Position numbers and translations under genes: made by a program. A model generated the notes under the pieces. The model made no database searches and was not told the origin of the DNA. It saw only the letters and a list, made by a program, of their open reading frames with translations. A stretch of 33,704 bases of DNA from the NCBI GenBank assembly GCA_036403515.1, contig DASWQV010000026.1:1-33704 (forward strand), written 5' to 3'. Positions 1 to 8,464 of the stretch are shown here, in pieces; position 1 is the stretch's first letter; the number at the start of each line of letters is the position of its first letter. The DNA comes from VRUE01 sp036403515. Lineage in GTDB: Bacteria > Actinomycetota > Thermoleophilia > Solirubrobacterales > 70-9.

Positions 1-88
1 CGAAGAAGTGCCCGCACTCCCCGCCCGGACAAGTGCCCCGCTAATTAGCGGGGCACTTGTCCGGGCGGGGAGTGCGGGCACTTCTTCG
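1..88. repeat. Perfect 88-bp palindrome at the window edge
   Basis: Bases 1-44 are the exact reverse complement of bases 45-88, with no spacer (centre CTAATTAG). The right half continues smoothly into the dnaE2 reading frame (ALVRAG...RREALWEVG), which is what the family should have there. The left half does not give the expected upstream polymerase sequence. The simplest reading is an inverted fold-back copy at a contig end. A real cruciform or hairpin telomere is possible but less likely, because perfect zero-spacer palindromes of this length are unstable. Confidence 0.95.
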
Positions 89-781
89 GGCGGCCGACGA
101 GAGGCGCTCTGGGAGGTTGGGGGCGCGGGGACGGGTCGGCGGCATGGGGAGGACGTGCAGATGGCGCTGCCGCTGGAACCGCCACGGGCGCCCGGGCTGG
201 AGCCGCTCGACGAGTGGCAGCGGACGATCGCCGATTACCGCTCGATCGGGATGACCCTCGACGAGCACCCGATGGCGCTGGTGCGCGAGGACCTCGACGC
301 GGCGATCCTGCCCAGCACCGAGCTCGAGCAGGCCGAAAATGGCGACGCGGTCGAGGTCGCGGGCATGGTCGTCGCCCGCCAGCGTCCCGAGACCGCCAAC
401 GGCATCGTCTTCATGCTGCTCGAGGACGAGCGCGGCACTGTCAACCTGGTCGTCCCGCCACCCGTTTACGAGCGCTGCCGCGCCGCCGTTCGCGCCGCCT
501 CCCTTGTCCAGGCCAAGGGCAGGCTCGAGCGCTACGAAGGCACCACCAACGTGGTGGTCAGCGACGTCGTCGAGCTGGAGCGCCCGCCAAACCAGGGCCG
601 CGTCGCCGGCGCCGGGGTCGAGCACCACAAACCCACCCGATCGGCCTCAAGGCGATCCATACCTCCACTTTCAGGCCCCTCGGCGGGGAAGAAGTTGCCC
701 CGTCCCCGTCTTCGCGAGCGAGCCGTGGCTGAGCTACGCGCTGTGGCTCCCGCTGGCCACAGCTTCGGGCGGCGCGGGTGA
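47..781 (+). CDS. dnaE2: Error-prone DNA polymerase DnaE2, C-terminal part (5' truncated)
   Basis: This is the C-terminal third of the C-family polymerase used with ImuA/ImuB for damage-induced translesion synthesis. Visible are the end of the helix-hairpin-helix region (RREALWEVG), the family motif DEWQRTIADYRSIGMTLDEH, and then the OB-fold domain (VAGMVVARQRPETANGIVF, EDERGTVNLVV, ALVQAKG-like strand, NVVVSDVVELE). The protein ends in HSFGRRG, a usual DnaE2 terminus, so the 3' end is complete. The frame is also open through the left half of the edge palindrome, but that part is not believed to be native coding sequence. The catalytic PHP and palm domains lie outside the window. The last 48 bp overlap the convergent HxlR gene. 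No imuA or imuB gene is visible here. Confidence 0.93.
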   Translation, partial: SGALVRAGSAGTSSGGRREALWEVGGAGTGRRHGEDVQMALPLEPPRAPGLEPLDEWQRTIADYRSIGMTLDEHPMALVREDLDAAILPSTELEQAENGDAVEVAGMVVARQRPETANGIVFMLLEDERGTVNLVVPPPVYERCRAAVRAASLVQAKGRLERYEGTTNVVVSDVVELERPPNQGRVAGAGVEHHKPTRSASRRSIPPLSGPSAGKKLPRPRLRERAVAELRAVAPAGHSFGRRG

Positions 782-1450
782 GTCAGCGCACTCGCAGGGC
801 TCGGGCATCGGGAAGAGGCGGAGAAAGCGCTTAGCGGCCTGCTTGCTGCCCTCCAGCTGGGCCGCGCCGGAGTCGAGTGCATCGTCAAGCGCAAGCTGGC
901 CGGTGAGGACGGCGGCAAGGGTCGGGGCGTCGGGGACCGTGATCGACGCGGTCGAGTCGGGGGCGGTGCCACGGCCGAGGTCGAGCTCACCGTTCGCGAC
1001 CGCGACCCGGAAGGGCTGCTCGCCGATCCGCAGCCCATAGGTGGCTTTGAGGCCGCCCGCCGCCCCCGCGTCGAAGAGTGAGCGCAGGGCCAGGACGATC
1101 GAATCGGCGTTGATCTCCTCGGAGTCGGGAGGGAAGGGCGAGCGGGCGCCCCAGGCGCCGAGCTTGGTCACCACCGGCTCGAGCTCGCGGCCCCACTCGG
1201 TCAGCTCGTAGACCGTGGAGGCCGCCGGCGGGGGCAATTTGCGACGCTGTAGGACGCCGCCCTGCTCGAGCTCGCGCAAACGCTCGGAAAGGATGTTCGA
1301 GCTGGCGTGGGGCAGGCCGGTTCGAAGATCCGTGAAGCGCTTCGGGCCGAGCAGCAACTCCCGTACGACCAGAAGGGCCCAGCGCTCGCCGACGAGGTCC
1401 AGAGCGTGGGCGAATCGACACGCCTCCCCGTATGAGCGCTTGGTCGCCAT
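734..1450 (-). CDS. HxlR-family transcriptional regulator with C-terminal SCP2-like domain
   Basis: This 238-residue protein has an N-terminal HxlR winged helix (about residues 10-100: CRFAHALDLVGERWALLVVR, FTDLRTGLP, LSERLRELEQGGVLQRR, YELTEWGREL). It starts with the Cys near residue 11 that is common in the family. Residues about 120-230 resemble a sterol-carrier (SCP2) fold that could bind a hydrophobic ligand, a known HxlR-SCP2 architecture. It is divergent from the MFS exporter, and a perfect inverted repeat lies between them. I infer that it represses the exporter, and possibly itself, until a ligand binds. The ATG at 1448-1450 has only a weak ribosome binding site. Its 3' end overlaps dnaE2 by 48 bp. 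Confidence 0.9.
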   Translation of the reverse strand: MATKRSYGEACRFAHALDLVGERWALLVVRELLLGPKRFTDLRTGLPHASSNILSERLRELEQGGVLQRRKLPPPAASTVYELTEWGRELEPVVTKLGAWGARSPFPPDSEEINADSIVLALRSLFDAGAAGGLKATYGLRIGEQPFRVAVANGELDLGRGTAPDSTASITVPDAPTLAAVLTGQLALDDALDSGAAQLEGSKQAAKRFLRLFPMPEPCECADSPAPPEAVASGSHSA

Positions 1451-1481
1451 ACCGGGAGTCTATGCCGATTGATTCACATTT

Positions 1482-1497
1482 GCAACCAAGTGGTTGC
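1482..1497. promoter_or_regulatory. Probable HxlR operator (7-bp inverted repeat)
   Basis: GCAACCA-AG-TGGTTGC is a perfect 7-bp inverted repeat with a 2-bp centre in the 109-bp space between the divergent regulator and exporter. It ends exactly one base before the -35 hexamer of the exporter promoter, so bound protein would occlude RNA polymerase. Assignment to the adjacent HxlR protein is inference from position. Confidence 0.75.
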
Positions 1498-1522
1498 GTT
1501 TATGAACTATTTGCTAGGGTAG
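1498..1522 (+). promoter_or_regulatory. SigB/SigF-type promoter of the MFS exporter
   Basis: GTTTAT (1498-1503), a 13-bp spacer and GGGTAG (1517-1522) match the general-stress sigma consensus GTTT-N12-15-GGGTA. The start site would fall near 1529, leaving a leader of about 31 nt that contains the GAAGGAG ribosome binding site. The motif recurs upstream of several genes at 24-32 kb. Confidence 0.65.
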
Positions 1523-1559
1523 CCCGCAAGCAAAGGCAAGCGACGAGAAGGAGGTCTCC

Positions 1560-3065
1560 GTGACCGCCGAGGCAGCAACGACAACCGCAGGGACCGACAC
1601 CGACCGCAGGCGCTGGCTGGCGCTGTACGTCCTCTGCGCGGGGGTGCTGATGATCGTCCTCGACGTGACGATCGTCAACGTCGCGCTGCCGACGATCCAG
1701 GACAGCCTCGGCTTCTCCCAGAGCGACCTCGCCTGGGTCGTCAATGCCTACCTGGTCCCCTTCGGCGGCCTGCTGCTGCTCGCTGGGCGCCTCGGCGACC
1801 TGCTCGGACAGCGCAAGATGTTCCTGATCGGCCTTGGCGTCTTCGTCGCCGCCTCGCTGCTCTGCGCGACGGCCGAGAACCAGGCGATGCTTATTGCCGG
1901 CCGCTTCTTCGCCGGCGTCGGCGGCGCGCTTTCCTCGGCCGTGGTGCTGGGGATGATCGTGACGATGTTCCCCGAGCCGCGCGAGCAGGCGAAAGCGATC
2001 GGCGTCTACGGCTTCGTCGCCTCGGCGGGTGGCTCGATCGGCCTGCTCCTCGGCGGCGCGCTTACCCAGGCGATCAGCTGGCACTGGATCTTCATCATCA
2101 ACCTGCCGATCGGCATCGCCACCGCCTACGGCGCCCTGCGCCTGGTCGAGAACAAGCCCGGCATCGGCTTCAAGGCGGGCGCTGACATTCCCGGCGCGGC
2201 CCTGATCACCAGCTCGCTGATGATCGGCGTCTACGCCATCCTCGGCGTCAACGAGCACGGCTGGGGCGCTGCGCAGACCCTGATCCTGGCCGCGATCTCG
2301 CTCGCTCTCGGCGTCACCTTCGTCGTCCGCCAGGCGCGGATCGAGAACCCACTGATGCCGCTGCGCCTCTTCCACCATCGCAACGTGGTCGGGGCCAACG
2401 TGATCCAGTCGTTCTTGGTCGCGGGCATGTTCGGCATGTTCTTCCTCGGCGCGCTCTACCTGCAACGGATCCTTGGCTATGACGCCCTCCAGGTCGGCCT
2501 CGCCTTCCTGCCGACGACCGTCGTGATGGGCGCGCTCTCGCTCGGCTTCTCGGAAAAGCTGATCATGCGCTTCGGCCCGCGGAGGACGCTGATCCCGGGC
2601 GTGATCATGGTCGGCATCGGGTTGCTGCTCTTCGCCCGCACGCCGGTCGACGGCGATTACCTAACGGACCTGCTGCCGCCCCTGCTGCTGGTCGGCCTCG
2701 GCGTCGGCACCTCCTTCCCGTCGTTGATGACGCTGGCAATGTCAGGGGCGACGCCCGAGGACTCCGGCCTCGCCTCCGGCGTGGTCAGCACCAGCATGCA
2801 GGTGGGAGGCGCGATCGGCCTCGCCGTCCTGGCGACGCTGGCGGCCCAGCGCACCGACAGTCAGCTCGCCGACGGCGCCGGCCAGCTGGCCGCCCTCAAC
2901 TCCGGCTACCACCTCGCCTACGTGATCGGCGCGATCCTGGTCGCGGTGGCCACGGTCGTCGCGGTGACCGTCCTGCGCGAAGTGCCGATGCCCTCGCCGC
3001 AGGCAATGGCTGAACATGCCCAGGAGTCCAGGGACGAGCGCGAGCCAGCCTACTCCGAGGCCTGA
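1560..3065 (+). CDS. MFS drug:H+ antiporter, DHA2 (EmrB/QacA) family
   Basis: A 501-residue inner-membrane protein with about 14 hydrophobic segments, the DHA2 topology. Family motifs are visible: LDVTIVNVALPTIQ in TM1, NAYLVPFGGLLLLAGRLGDL followed by LGQRK (motif A) between TM2 and TM3, and a motif-C-like GGSIGLLLGGAL in TM5. Such proteins export toxic hydrophobic compounds in exchange for protons. The GTG start at 1560 follows GAAGGAG with good spacing. It is divergent from the HxlR-SCP2 regulator and preceded by an operator-like repeat and a stress-type promoter, so ligand-controlled and stress-controlled expression are both plausible. A bidirectional terminator-like hairpin follows it. 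The substrate cannot be told from sequence. Confidence 0.93.
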   Translation: MTAEAATTTAGTDTDRRRWLALYVLCAGVLMIVLDVTIVNVALPTIQDSLGFSQSDLAWVVNAYLVPFGGLLLLAGRLGDLLGQRKMFLIGLGVFVAASLLCATAENQAMLIAGRFFAGVGGALSSAVVLGMIVTMFPEPREQAKAIGVYGFVASAGGSIGLLLGGALTQAISWHWIFIINLPIGIATAYGALRLVENKPGIGFKAGADIPGAALITSSLMIGVYAILGVNEHGWGAAQTLILAAISLALGVTFVVRQARIENPLMPLRLFHHRNVVGANVIQSFLVAGMFGMFFLGALYLQRILGYDALQVGLAFLPTTVVMGALSLGFSEKLIMRFGPRRTLIPGVIMVGIGLLLFARTPVDGDYLTDLLPPLLLVGLGVGTSFPSLMTLAMSGATPEDSGLASGVVSTSMQVGGAIGLAVLATLAAQRTDSQLADGAGQLAALNSGYHLAYVIGAILVAVATVVAVTVLREVPMPSPQAMAEHAQESRDEREPAYSEA

Positions 3066-3074
3066 TCCACGGTT

Positions 3075-3116
3075 GCGGTCGTATTTCTTTCCGGTATGCG
3101 GAGGGAAGTACGACCG

Positions 3117-3117
<1 letters not shown>
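3075..3117. terminator. Bidirectional terminator-like hairpin between convergent genes
   Basis: Arms at 3075-3092 and 3100-3117 pair over 18 bp (two G-U wobbles in RNA) around a 7-nt loop. The hairpin lies between the stop of the MFS gene and the stop of the minus-strand sigma-factor gene, whose stop codon begins at the last stem base. There is no clear U-tract, so it is either an intrinsic terminator of the high-GC type or a 3'-end stabiliser. Confidence 0.7.
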
Positions 3118-4342
<1,225 letters not shown>

Positions 4343-4353
4343 GCGAGCCGCGG

Positions 4354-4731
4354 CTACGAGCGCTCCGCCTTCTCGAGTAGTTCCTTGCCGCCGCTGACCA
4401 TCGGGCGGATTTCGACGTGGCCGCTGGTCAGCGGCACCTTCTTGGCCCAGGCGAGCGCGTCGTCGAGGCTCTCGACCTCGATCACCCAGAAGCCGGAGAG
4501 CTGCTCCTTGGTCTCGGCGAAGGGACCGTCCGTGACGAGCGGCTCGTCATCGCCGTAGTGCACGGTCGTGCCGGTGGCACGCTCCTGGAGTCCGCCGCCG
4601 AAGATGAACGCTCCCGCCGCGGTCAGCTCGGCGTTGAGCTGCCCCATCTCGGCCAGGTTCTTCTTCACCTCATCGGGAGTGACGTCCTCCCAACTGCGCT
4701 CCTCGGCGATCAAAGCAAGCATGAACTGCAT
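4354..4731 (-). CDS. YCII-related (DGPF) domain protein
   Basis: A 125-residue cytoplasmic protein with the YCII/DGPF fold: MQFMLALIAEE at the start, a central VTDGPFAETKEQLSGFWVIE (the DGPF signature), and DALAWAKKVP followed by GHVEIRPM at the end. Proteins of this group are almost always encoded next to ECF42 sigma factors and are thought to act with them. The exact chemistry is unknown. The ATG at 4731 is preceded by AGGAGGA at good spacing, so I prefer it over an in-frame start 45 bases upstream. The stop TAG lies only a few bases before the conserved part of the sigma factor, indicating one transcription unit. Confidence 0.9.
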   Translation of the reverse strand: MQFMLALIAEERSWEDVTPDEVKKNLAEMGQLNAELTAAGAFIFGGGLQERATGTTVHYGDDEPLVTDGPFAETKEQLSGFWVIEVESLDDALAWAKKVPLTSGHVEIRPMVSGGKELLEKAERS

Positions 4732-4809
4732 GGCTCTTCCTCCTATTTGGTGAGCAGCGCCGTTCGCCGCCCTCACCCTAACGACGAACGGCAGGCACCC
4801 AGATCGACA

Positions 4810-5682
4810 TCAGCCGGGAAAAAAGCCGCGCAGGACGTGGGCCATCTGGCGAGGATCTTCGAGCTGGGGATAGTGGGCCAGTTCGGGCAGCTCTGTAACC
4901 GGCACGGAAGGGCGCAGCTCGCGCAGGGCGGCGAGCACGTCCGTCGTCGCCACCGGGTCCTGCAGGCCCCAGGCGAGGCTGAGCTCGCCGGGCCAGTCGC
5001 GGATCGCACCGTGCCAGCGCCCGGCGTGCTCTTCGCGCTGGTCCATGTAGGAGATCAGGCGGTGCCCGAGGGTGCGGCCGCCGTTGTAGCGGATCAGCGA
5101 CCACTGGTCGATCCCCTCCCGGTCGGTCAGCGGGTGCGCCGCCGAGAAGACCGAGCCGAACTGGTGGCGGAAGACACGCTCGCTGGAGAGCCTGGCGACG
5201 AGCGGGCCGACCCGGCTGCGCAGCGCCTTCTGCGCCGGCGTCGGGCTGGATCGTTCGAGCACCATGCTGCCGTTGAAGAGCAGGACGCCGGCCAGCTCCA
5301 TCTCCAGCTTCCCTTCCATGTCGCGTGCCATCAGCTCGTTGGCGACCGAGGTCCCCATGTCGTGGGCGAGGATGAAGACCGGCCGGCCACCGCCCTGGCG
5401 CCGCACCAGCTCCTCGGTCAGGTCGGCCTGCCAGAAGAGGCTGTAGTCGTGGTTGGGCGGCTTGTCGGAGAGGCCGAAGCCAAGGAAGTCGAAGGCGAGC
5501 GCGTTGCGCTCAGCCTCCTCCCTGAGCAAGAGCCGCCAGTCGTATGAGCTGGAGGGAAAGCCGTGCAGAAGCAGCAGCAGCGGACCCGGGCCACGCTGCC
5601 GAAAGGTGTGGATCGCGTAGCCGCGGAACTCGCTGCTCTCGCCGCGCTGCTTCCACTCGCGAACGCGGTCGCTGAGGGGCAT
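4810..5682 (-). CDS. Alpha/beta hydrolase, haloalkane dehalogenase/epoxide hydrolase-like
   Basis: An intact alpha/beta hydrolase of 290 residues. Visible are the oxyanion-hole motif LLLLHGFPSSSYDW, the strand LAFDFLGFGLSDKP, the nucleophile elbow FILAHDMGTSVANEL and a late His in PELAHYPQLEDP. The nucleophile position holds Asp (HDMG) rather than Ser, which in this fold marks epoxide hydrolases and haloalkane dehalogenases instead of esterases. The protein is cytoplasmic with no signal peptide. I chose the ATG at 5682 because it begins the conserved part and sits 11 nt after the upstream hydrolase's stop. The longer frame would overlap that gene. The pair looks co-transcribed. The substrate is unknown. 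Confidence 0.85.
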   Translation of the reverse strand: MPLSDRVREWKQRGESSEFRGYAIHTFRQRGPGPLLLLLHGFPSSSYDWRLLLREEAERNALAFDFLGFGLSDKPPNHDYSLFWQADLTEELVRRQGGGRPVFILAHDMGTSVANELMARDMEGKLEMELAGVLLFNGSMVLERSSPTPAQKALRSRVGPLVARLSSERVFRHQFGSVFSAAHPLTDREGIDQWSLIRYNGGRTLGHRLISYMDQREEHAGRWHGAIRDWPGELSLAWGLQDPVATTDVLAALRELRPSVPVTELPELAHYPQLEDPRQMAHVLRGFFPG

Positions 5683-5693
5683 CTCGGCCCGCC

Positions 5694-6536
5694 TCAGGCG
5701 AAGCGCTTGACGAAGGCCAGGGCGGTGTCGGCGACCTCGCGCCATCTGTCGTCGATCGTCAGCGAGTGATCGCGGCCCGGTATTTCGACGTGCTCGGTCA
5801 CGCCGGGATTGTGGCGCTGCTTCCTGTAGGCGGCCCTGCTCATCGCCGGCGGCACGGCGTGGTCCTTCTCGCCGGTGGTGATCAGCAGCGGACCACGTTC
5901 GGGATTCCTGGTGTCGGCCTTGGTCTCGCTGGAGGGGTTGAAGTTGGCCACCGCCGCCTGGAAGATCGGCTTGCCCGGCGCGGCGACGTGGAACTCGTCG
6001 TAGATCCGTCGCGCCTCCGCCTCGTCGAGCGCGCTGGCCCAGCCGTAGCGGAACTGCTCGAAGCTGAGCGTGATGGCGCGCCCCCGGTTGGCCGGGTTGC
6101 GGAGTACCGGCAGGGTCGTGCGAATGGCTGCGGGTGGCAGCGGCAGCACCCCTTTGAAGGGTGCGGGGTCGATCGCGACGGTCGCCACCGAGAGGCCGCG
6201 ACCGGCGAGGATCTGGGCGATCAGGCCGCCAAAGGAGTGGCCGACGATCGCCGGCTTCCTGGTCAAGCTGCCGATCACCCCCGCGAAGCGCTCGGCGACG
6301 CCGGCGACTCCCTTGCCGGCGAAGGCGTTGGGGTTGGCGCGCGCCTGCTCGACGGTCTCTGGGTCGTCGGGCCAGCCCGGCGTCAGCGCTGCGAAGCCGG
6401 CCTCCTCGAAGGCCGCCGCCCAGCGGTCCCAGCTGCTCGGCAGCAGCCAGAGGCCGTGGACGAAGACCACCGGGGCCCGTCCCGCCGCGTTTGCCCGCTC
6501 AATCTGCTCTGACTCACGCTGTGTGATCGTCGCCAT
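5694..6536 (-). CDS. Alpha/beta hydrolase (serine type)
   Basis: A 280-residue alpha/beta hydrolase. The oxyanion motif VVFVHGLWLLPSSW is near residue 25, the nucleophile elbow AIVGHSFGGLIAQ carries the catalytic Ser, the acid is probably the Asp in TTGEKDHAVPP, and the His is in IPGRDHSLTID. The pattern is that of a lipase/esterase-like or non-haem peroxidase-like hydrolase. The specific substrate cannot be inferred. The ATG at 6536 is preceded by GGGGGGATGAA, an acceptable ribosome binding site; the frame extends further upstream but without family sequence. It is followed after 11 nt by a second hydrolase with a different nucleophile, suggesting an operon of two hydrolases. Confidence 0.85.
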   Translation of the reverse strand: MATITQRESEQIERANAAGRAPVVFVHGLWLLPSSWDRWAAAFEEAGFAALTPGWPDDPETVEQARANPNAFAGKGVAGVAERFAGVIGSLTRKPAIVGHSFGGLIAQILAGRGLSVATVAIDPAPFKGVLPLPPAAIRTTLPVLRNPANRGRAITLSFEQFRYGWASALDEAEARRIYDEFHVAAPGKPIFQAAVANFNPSSETKADTRNPERGPLLITTGEKDHAVPPAMSRAAYRKQRHNPGVTEHVEIPGRDHSLTIDDRWREVADTALAFVKRFA

Positions 6537-6603
6537 TTCATCCCCCCGTTGAAAGGTTTCTCGCATCGTCAAATAGATGAGCGCTCTGGTCGATGAAGCG
6601 TCC

Positions 6604-7539
6604 ATGCTCTCACGCCGAAGCAAGCCAGCCCGTGCGGGAATCGCCTCCGCACTCTCCCTCCTGATGCTCTGCGCGGCGCTTCTCGCGCTGCCCGCCCCCG
6701 GCATCGCGGCTCCGAGCGAAGAACCGCCGATCGAAGAACCGGCCCTGCCGCAGCTCGCCTTCGTCCCCGGTAGCCATGACTTCGGCCTGCAGCGGACCAA
6801 CTCCAACGCCAGCCAGGCGACGCTGCAGCTCCGCAACGACGGCGAAACCATCGCGCCCGTCTACTCGCTGGAAATCGCCGGCCCCGGCTCCAACGCCTTC
6901 TGGCTGGGCCAGAGCAACTGCTTCGGCGCGAACCTCAACCCCAACGACACCTGCTCTGTGCAGGTCAACTTCAATCCCGGCGACGCAATCGCCTATGAGG
7001 CACAGCTGCGCGCCGGCTCAGAACGCGGCGCCAGCTTCAGCGCCGACCTCAGCGGCGAAGGCGGCCGCGCGATCATCGCACCGGTCTCCGACCCGACCAA
7101 CTTCGGCGCCACGGCGGTCGGCTCGCCCGGCGTGACGAGGACGATCGAAGTGACCAACAGCGGCAACTACCCGGGCGGCGCCTTCATCGCCGTGATCGCC
7201 GGCGGCGCCGTGGGAAGCTTCCACCTGCTCGATGAGAACTGCACCGGGTCGCTCCTCGAGCCTGAAGAGACCTGCTCTCTGTTGGTCAACTTCAAGCCGC
7301 TGAGCAGCGGTGTGAAGAACGCCCGCCTCGGCCTCTTCGGCGACTCAGAAGGTGGCTCGCAGATAACGCTTACGGGTATCGGCACCGACGCCGTATCTCC
7401 CCAGGTCAACGGCTTTCCTCCGACTGCCGGCGCGGAGGCTGCCAGGCCGCGCCGTAAGCACCGGGTCAGGCCGCGCCGCAACAGCTCCCTGCACCGCTAT
7501 CGCAGGGTCGGCGTCTCGGCCCTGCGGCTGACCCGCTGA
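6604..7539 (+). CDS. Secreted protein with two choice-of-anchor D domains
   Basis: A predicted secreted protein of about 311 residues. A basic N-terminus (LSRRSKPAR) is followed by a hydrophobic stretch (ALSLLMLCAALLALPAPG) and an AxA-like cleavage site. Two repeats of the choice-of-anchor D/ASH-like Ig fold follow, each with the same core: HDFGLQRTN...CFGANLNPNDTCSVQVNF and NFGATAVGS...CTGSLLEPEETCSLLVNF. Each repeat has a Cys pair that could form a disulphide. The C-terminal 45 residues are very Arg-rich (PRRKHRVRPRRN) and may bind wall polymers; that is speculation. An alternative ATG lies 27 bases upstream. It is divergent from the hydrolase operon. Confidence 0.8.
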   Translation: MLSRRSKPARAGIASALSLLMLCAALLALPAPGIAAPSEEPPIEEPALPQLAFVPGSHDFGLQRTNSNASQATLQLRNDGETIAPVYSLEIAGPGSNAFWLGQSNCFGANLNPNDTCSVQVNFNPGDAIAYEAQLRAGSERGASFSADLSGEGGRAIIAPVSDPTNFGATAVGSPGVTRTIEVTNSGNYPGGAFIAVIAGGAVGSFHLLDENCTGSLLEPEETCSLLVNFKPLSSGVKNARLGLFGDSEGGSQITLTGIGTDAVSPQVNGFPPTAGAEAARPRRKHRVRPRRNSSLHRYRRVGVSALRLTR

Positions 7540-7544
7540 GCGGG

Positions 7545-8411
7545 CTACAGGGCGAAGACCAGGGTGCAGAAGACGCCCATCACGATGCAGTAGATGCCAA
7601 ACGGGGTGAGCCGGTTGGTCTCGAAGAACTTGAGCAGGAACTTGACCGCGAGATAGGTGGTGAAGGCGGCGGCGATCGCGCCGGCCAGGGCCTGGCCGCG
7701 CACGCCGTCGCCGGCGGAGCCGAGCAGATCCGGCAGCTTGAGGAAGCCGGCGGCGGCAATGATCGGCGTCGCCAGCAGGAAGGAGTAGCGCGCCGCATCC
7801 TCGTTGGAGAGGCCGCTGAGCAGGCCGCCGCCCATCGTGATTCCCGAGCGTGAGATCCCCGGGATCAGGGCGCCCGCCTGGGCAGCGCCGATCGCCAGCG
7901 CCTGCTTGAAGCTCATCTTGGCGATGCGGGGGTCGGAATCGCCGAGGTGGTCATCGCGGCGGGGTGGCCGCCGCCGCAGGCTCTCGAAGGCGAGCAGGAG
8001 GATGCCGTTGACGATCAGGAAAGCGGCCGCCGACTCGGCGGAGGCGAAGAGGTCGCGCAGCGCGTGCTCGAGCGCCAGGCCGAGGATGCCGGCCGGGATC
8101 GTGCCGACGACGATCACCCAGCCAAGCCGGGCGTCGTTGTCCTCGGCGCCGATGCGGCGATCGCGCAGTGAGCGCCCCAGGCCGCGGAAGATCCTCATCC
8201 AGTCCTGAAAGAAGAAGCCGAAGAGCACGATCGCGGTGGCGCAGTGGGTGGCGACGAGAAAGGCGAGGAAGTATTCGTCGTTCTGGTGAATGTCCCAGCC
8301 GAACAGCTGCGGGAAGATCACAGCGTGACCAAGGCTGGAGATCGGAAAGGGCTCGGCGATGCCCTGCAGGGCGCCGAGAATGAGTGCCTGCAGGTATGAG
8401 ATCGGTTCCAT
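7545..8411 (-). CDS. uppP: Undecaprenyl-diphosphatase (UppP/BacA family), divergent first motif
   Basis: A 288-residue polytopic membrane protein of the UppP family, which dephosphorylates undecaprenyl diphosphate to recycle the lipid carrier of cell-wall synthesis. The second signature is intact (LIPGISRSGITMGGGLL, with the Ser-Arg of the active site). The first reads QGIAEPFPISSLGHAVIFP, where most members have EFLPISSTGHL. The catalytic Glu and the His are kept but neighbours differ, so it may be a specialised paralogue. About eight hydrophobic segments are visible, in line with the family. The ATG at 8411 has a poor ribosome binding site. It is convergent with the choice-of-anchor D gene, with 5 bp between the stops. 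Confidence 0.88.
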   Translation of the reverse strand: MEPISYLQALILGALQGIAEPFPISSLGHAVIFPQLFGWDIHQNDEYFLAFLVATHCATAIVLFGFFFQDWMRIFRGLGRSLRDRRIGAEDNDARLGWVIVVGTIPAGILGLALEHALRDLFASAESAAAFLIVNGILLLAFESLRRRPPRRDDHLGDSDPRIAKMSFKQALAIGAAQAGALIPGISRSGITMGGGLLSGLSNEDAARYSFLLATPIIAAAGFLKLPDLLGSAGDGVRGQALAGAIAAAFTTYLAVKFLLKFFETNRLTPFGIYCIVMGVFCTLVFAL

Positions 8412-8464
8412 CTTCGCGGCAGCCTATTGGCGGCAGCCTGAAGCGGAGATGAAAATCTGCCTCG

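Noticed and set aside
1..88. Hairpin telomere or plasmid-type end
   Set aside because: The right half is ordinary dnaE2 coding sequence continuous with the gene, so a fold-back artefact is more economical.
41..628. A 195-codon minus-strand frame opposite dnaE2
   Set aside because: It is a GC-driven shadow of the dnaE2 OB-fold region, with no family-like sequence or ribosome binding site.
1500..2465. A 321-codon minus-strand frame opposite the MFS gene
   Set aside because: Composition is an Asp/Glu/Gln/Arg-rich shadow of the transporter frame; the plus strand has all MFS motifs.
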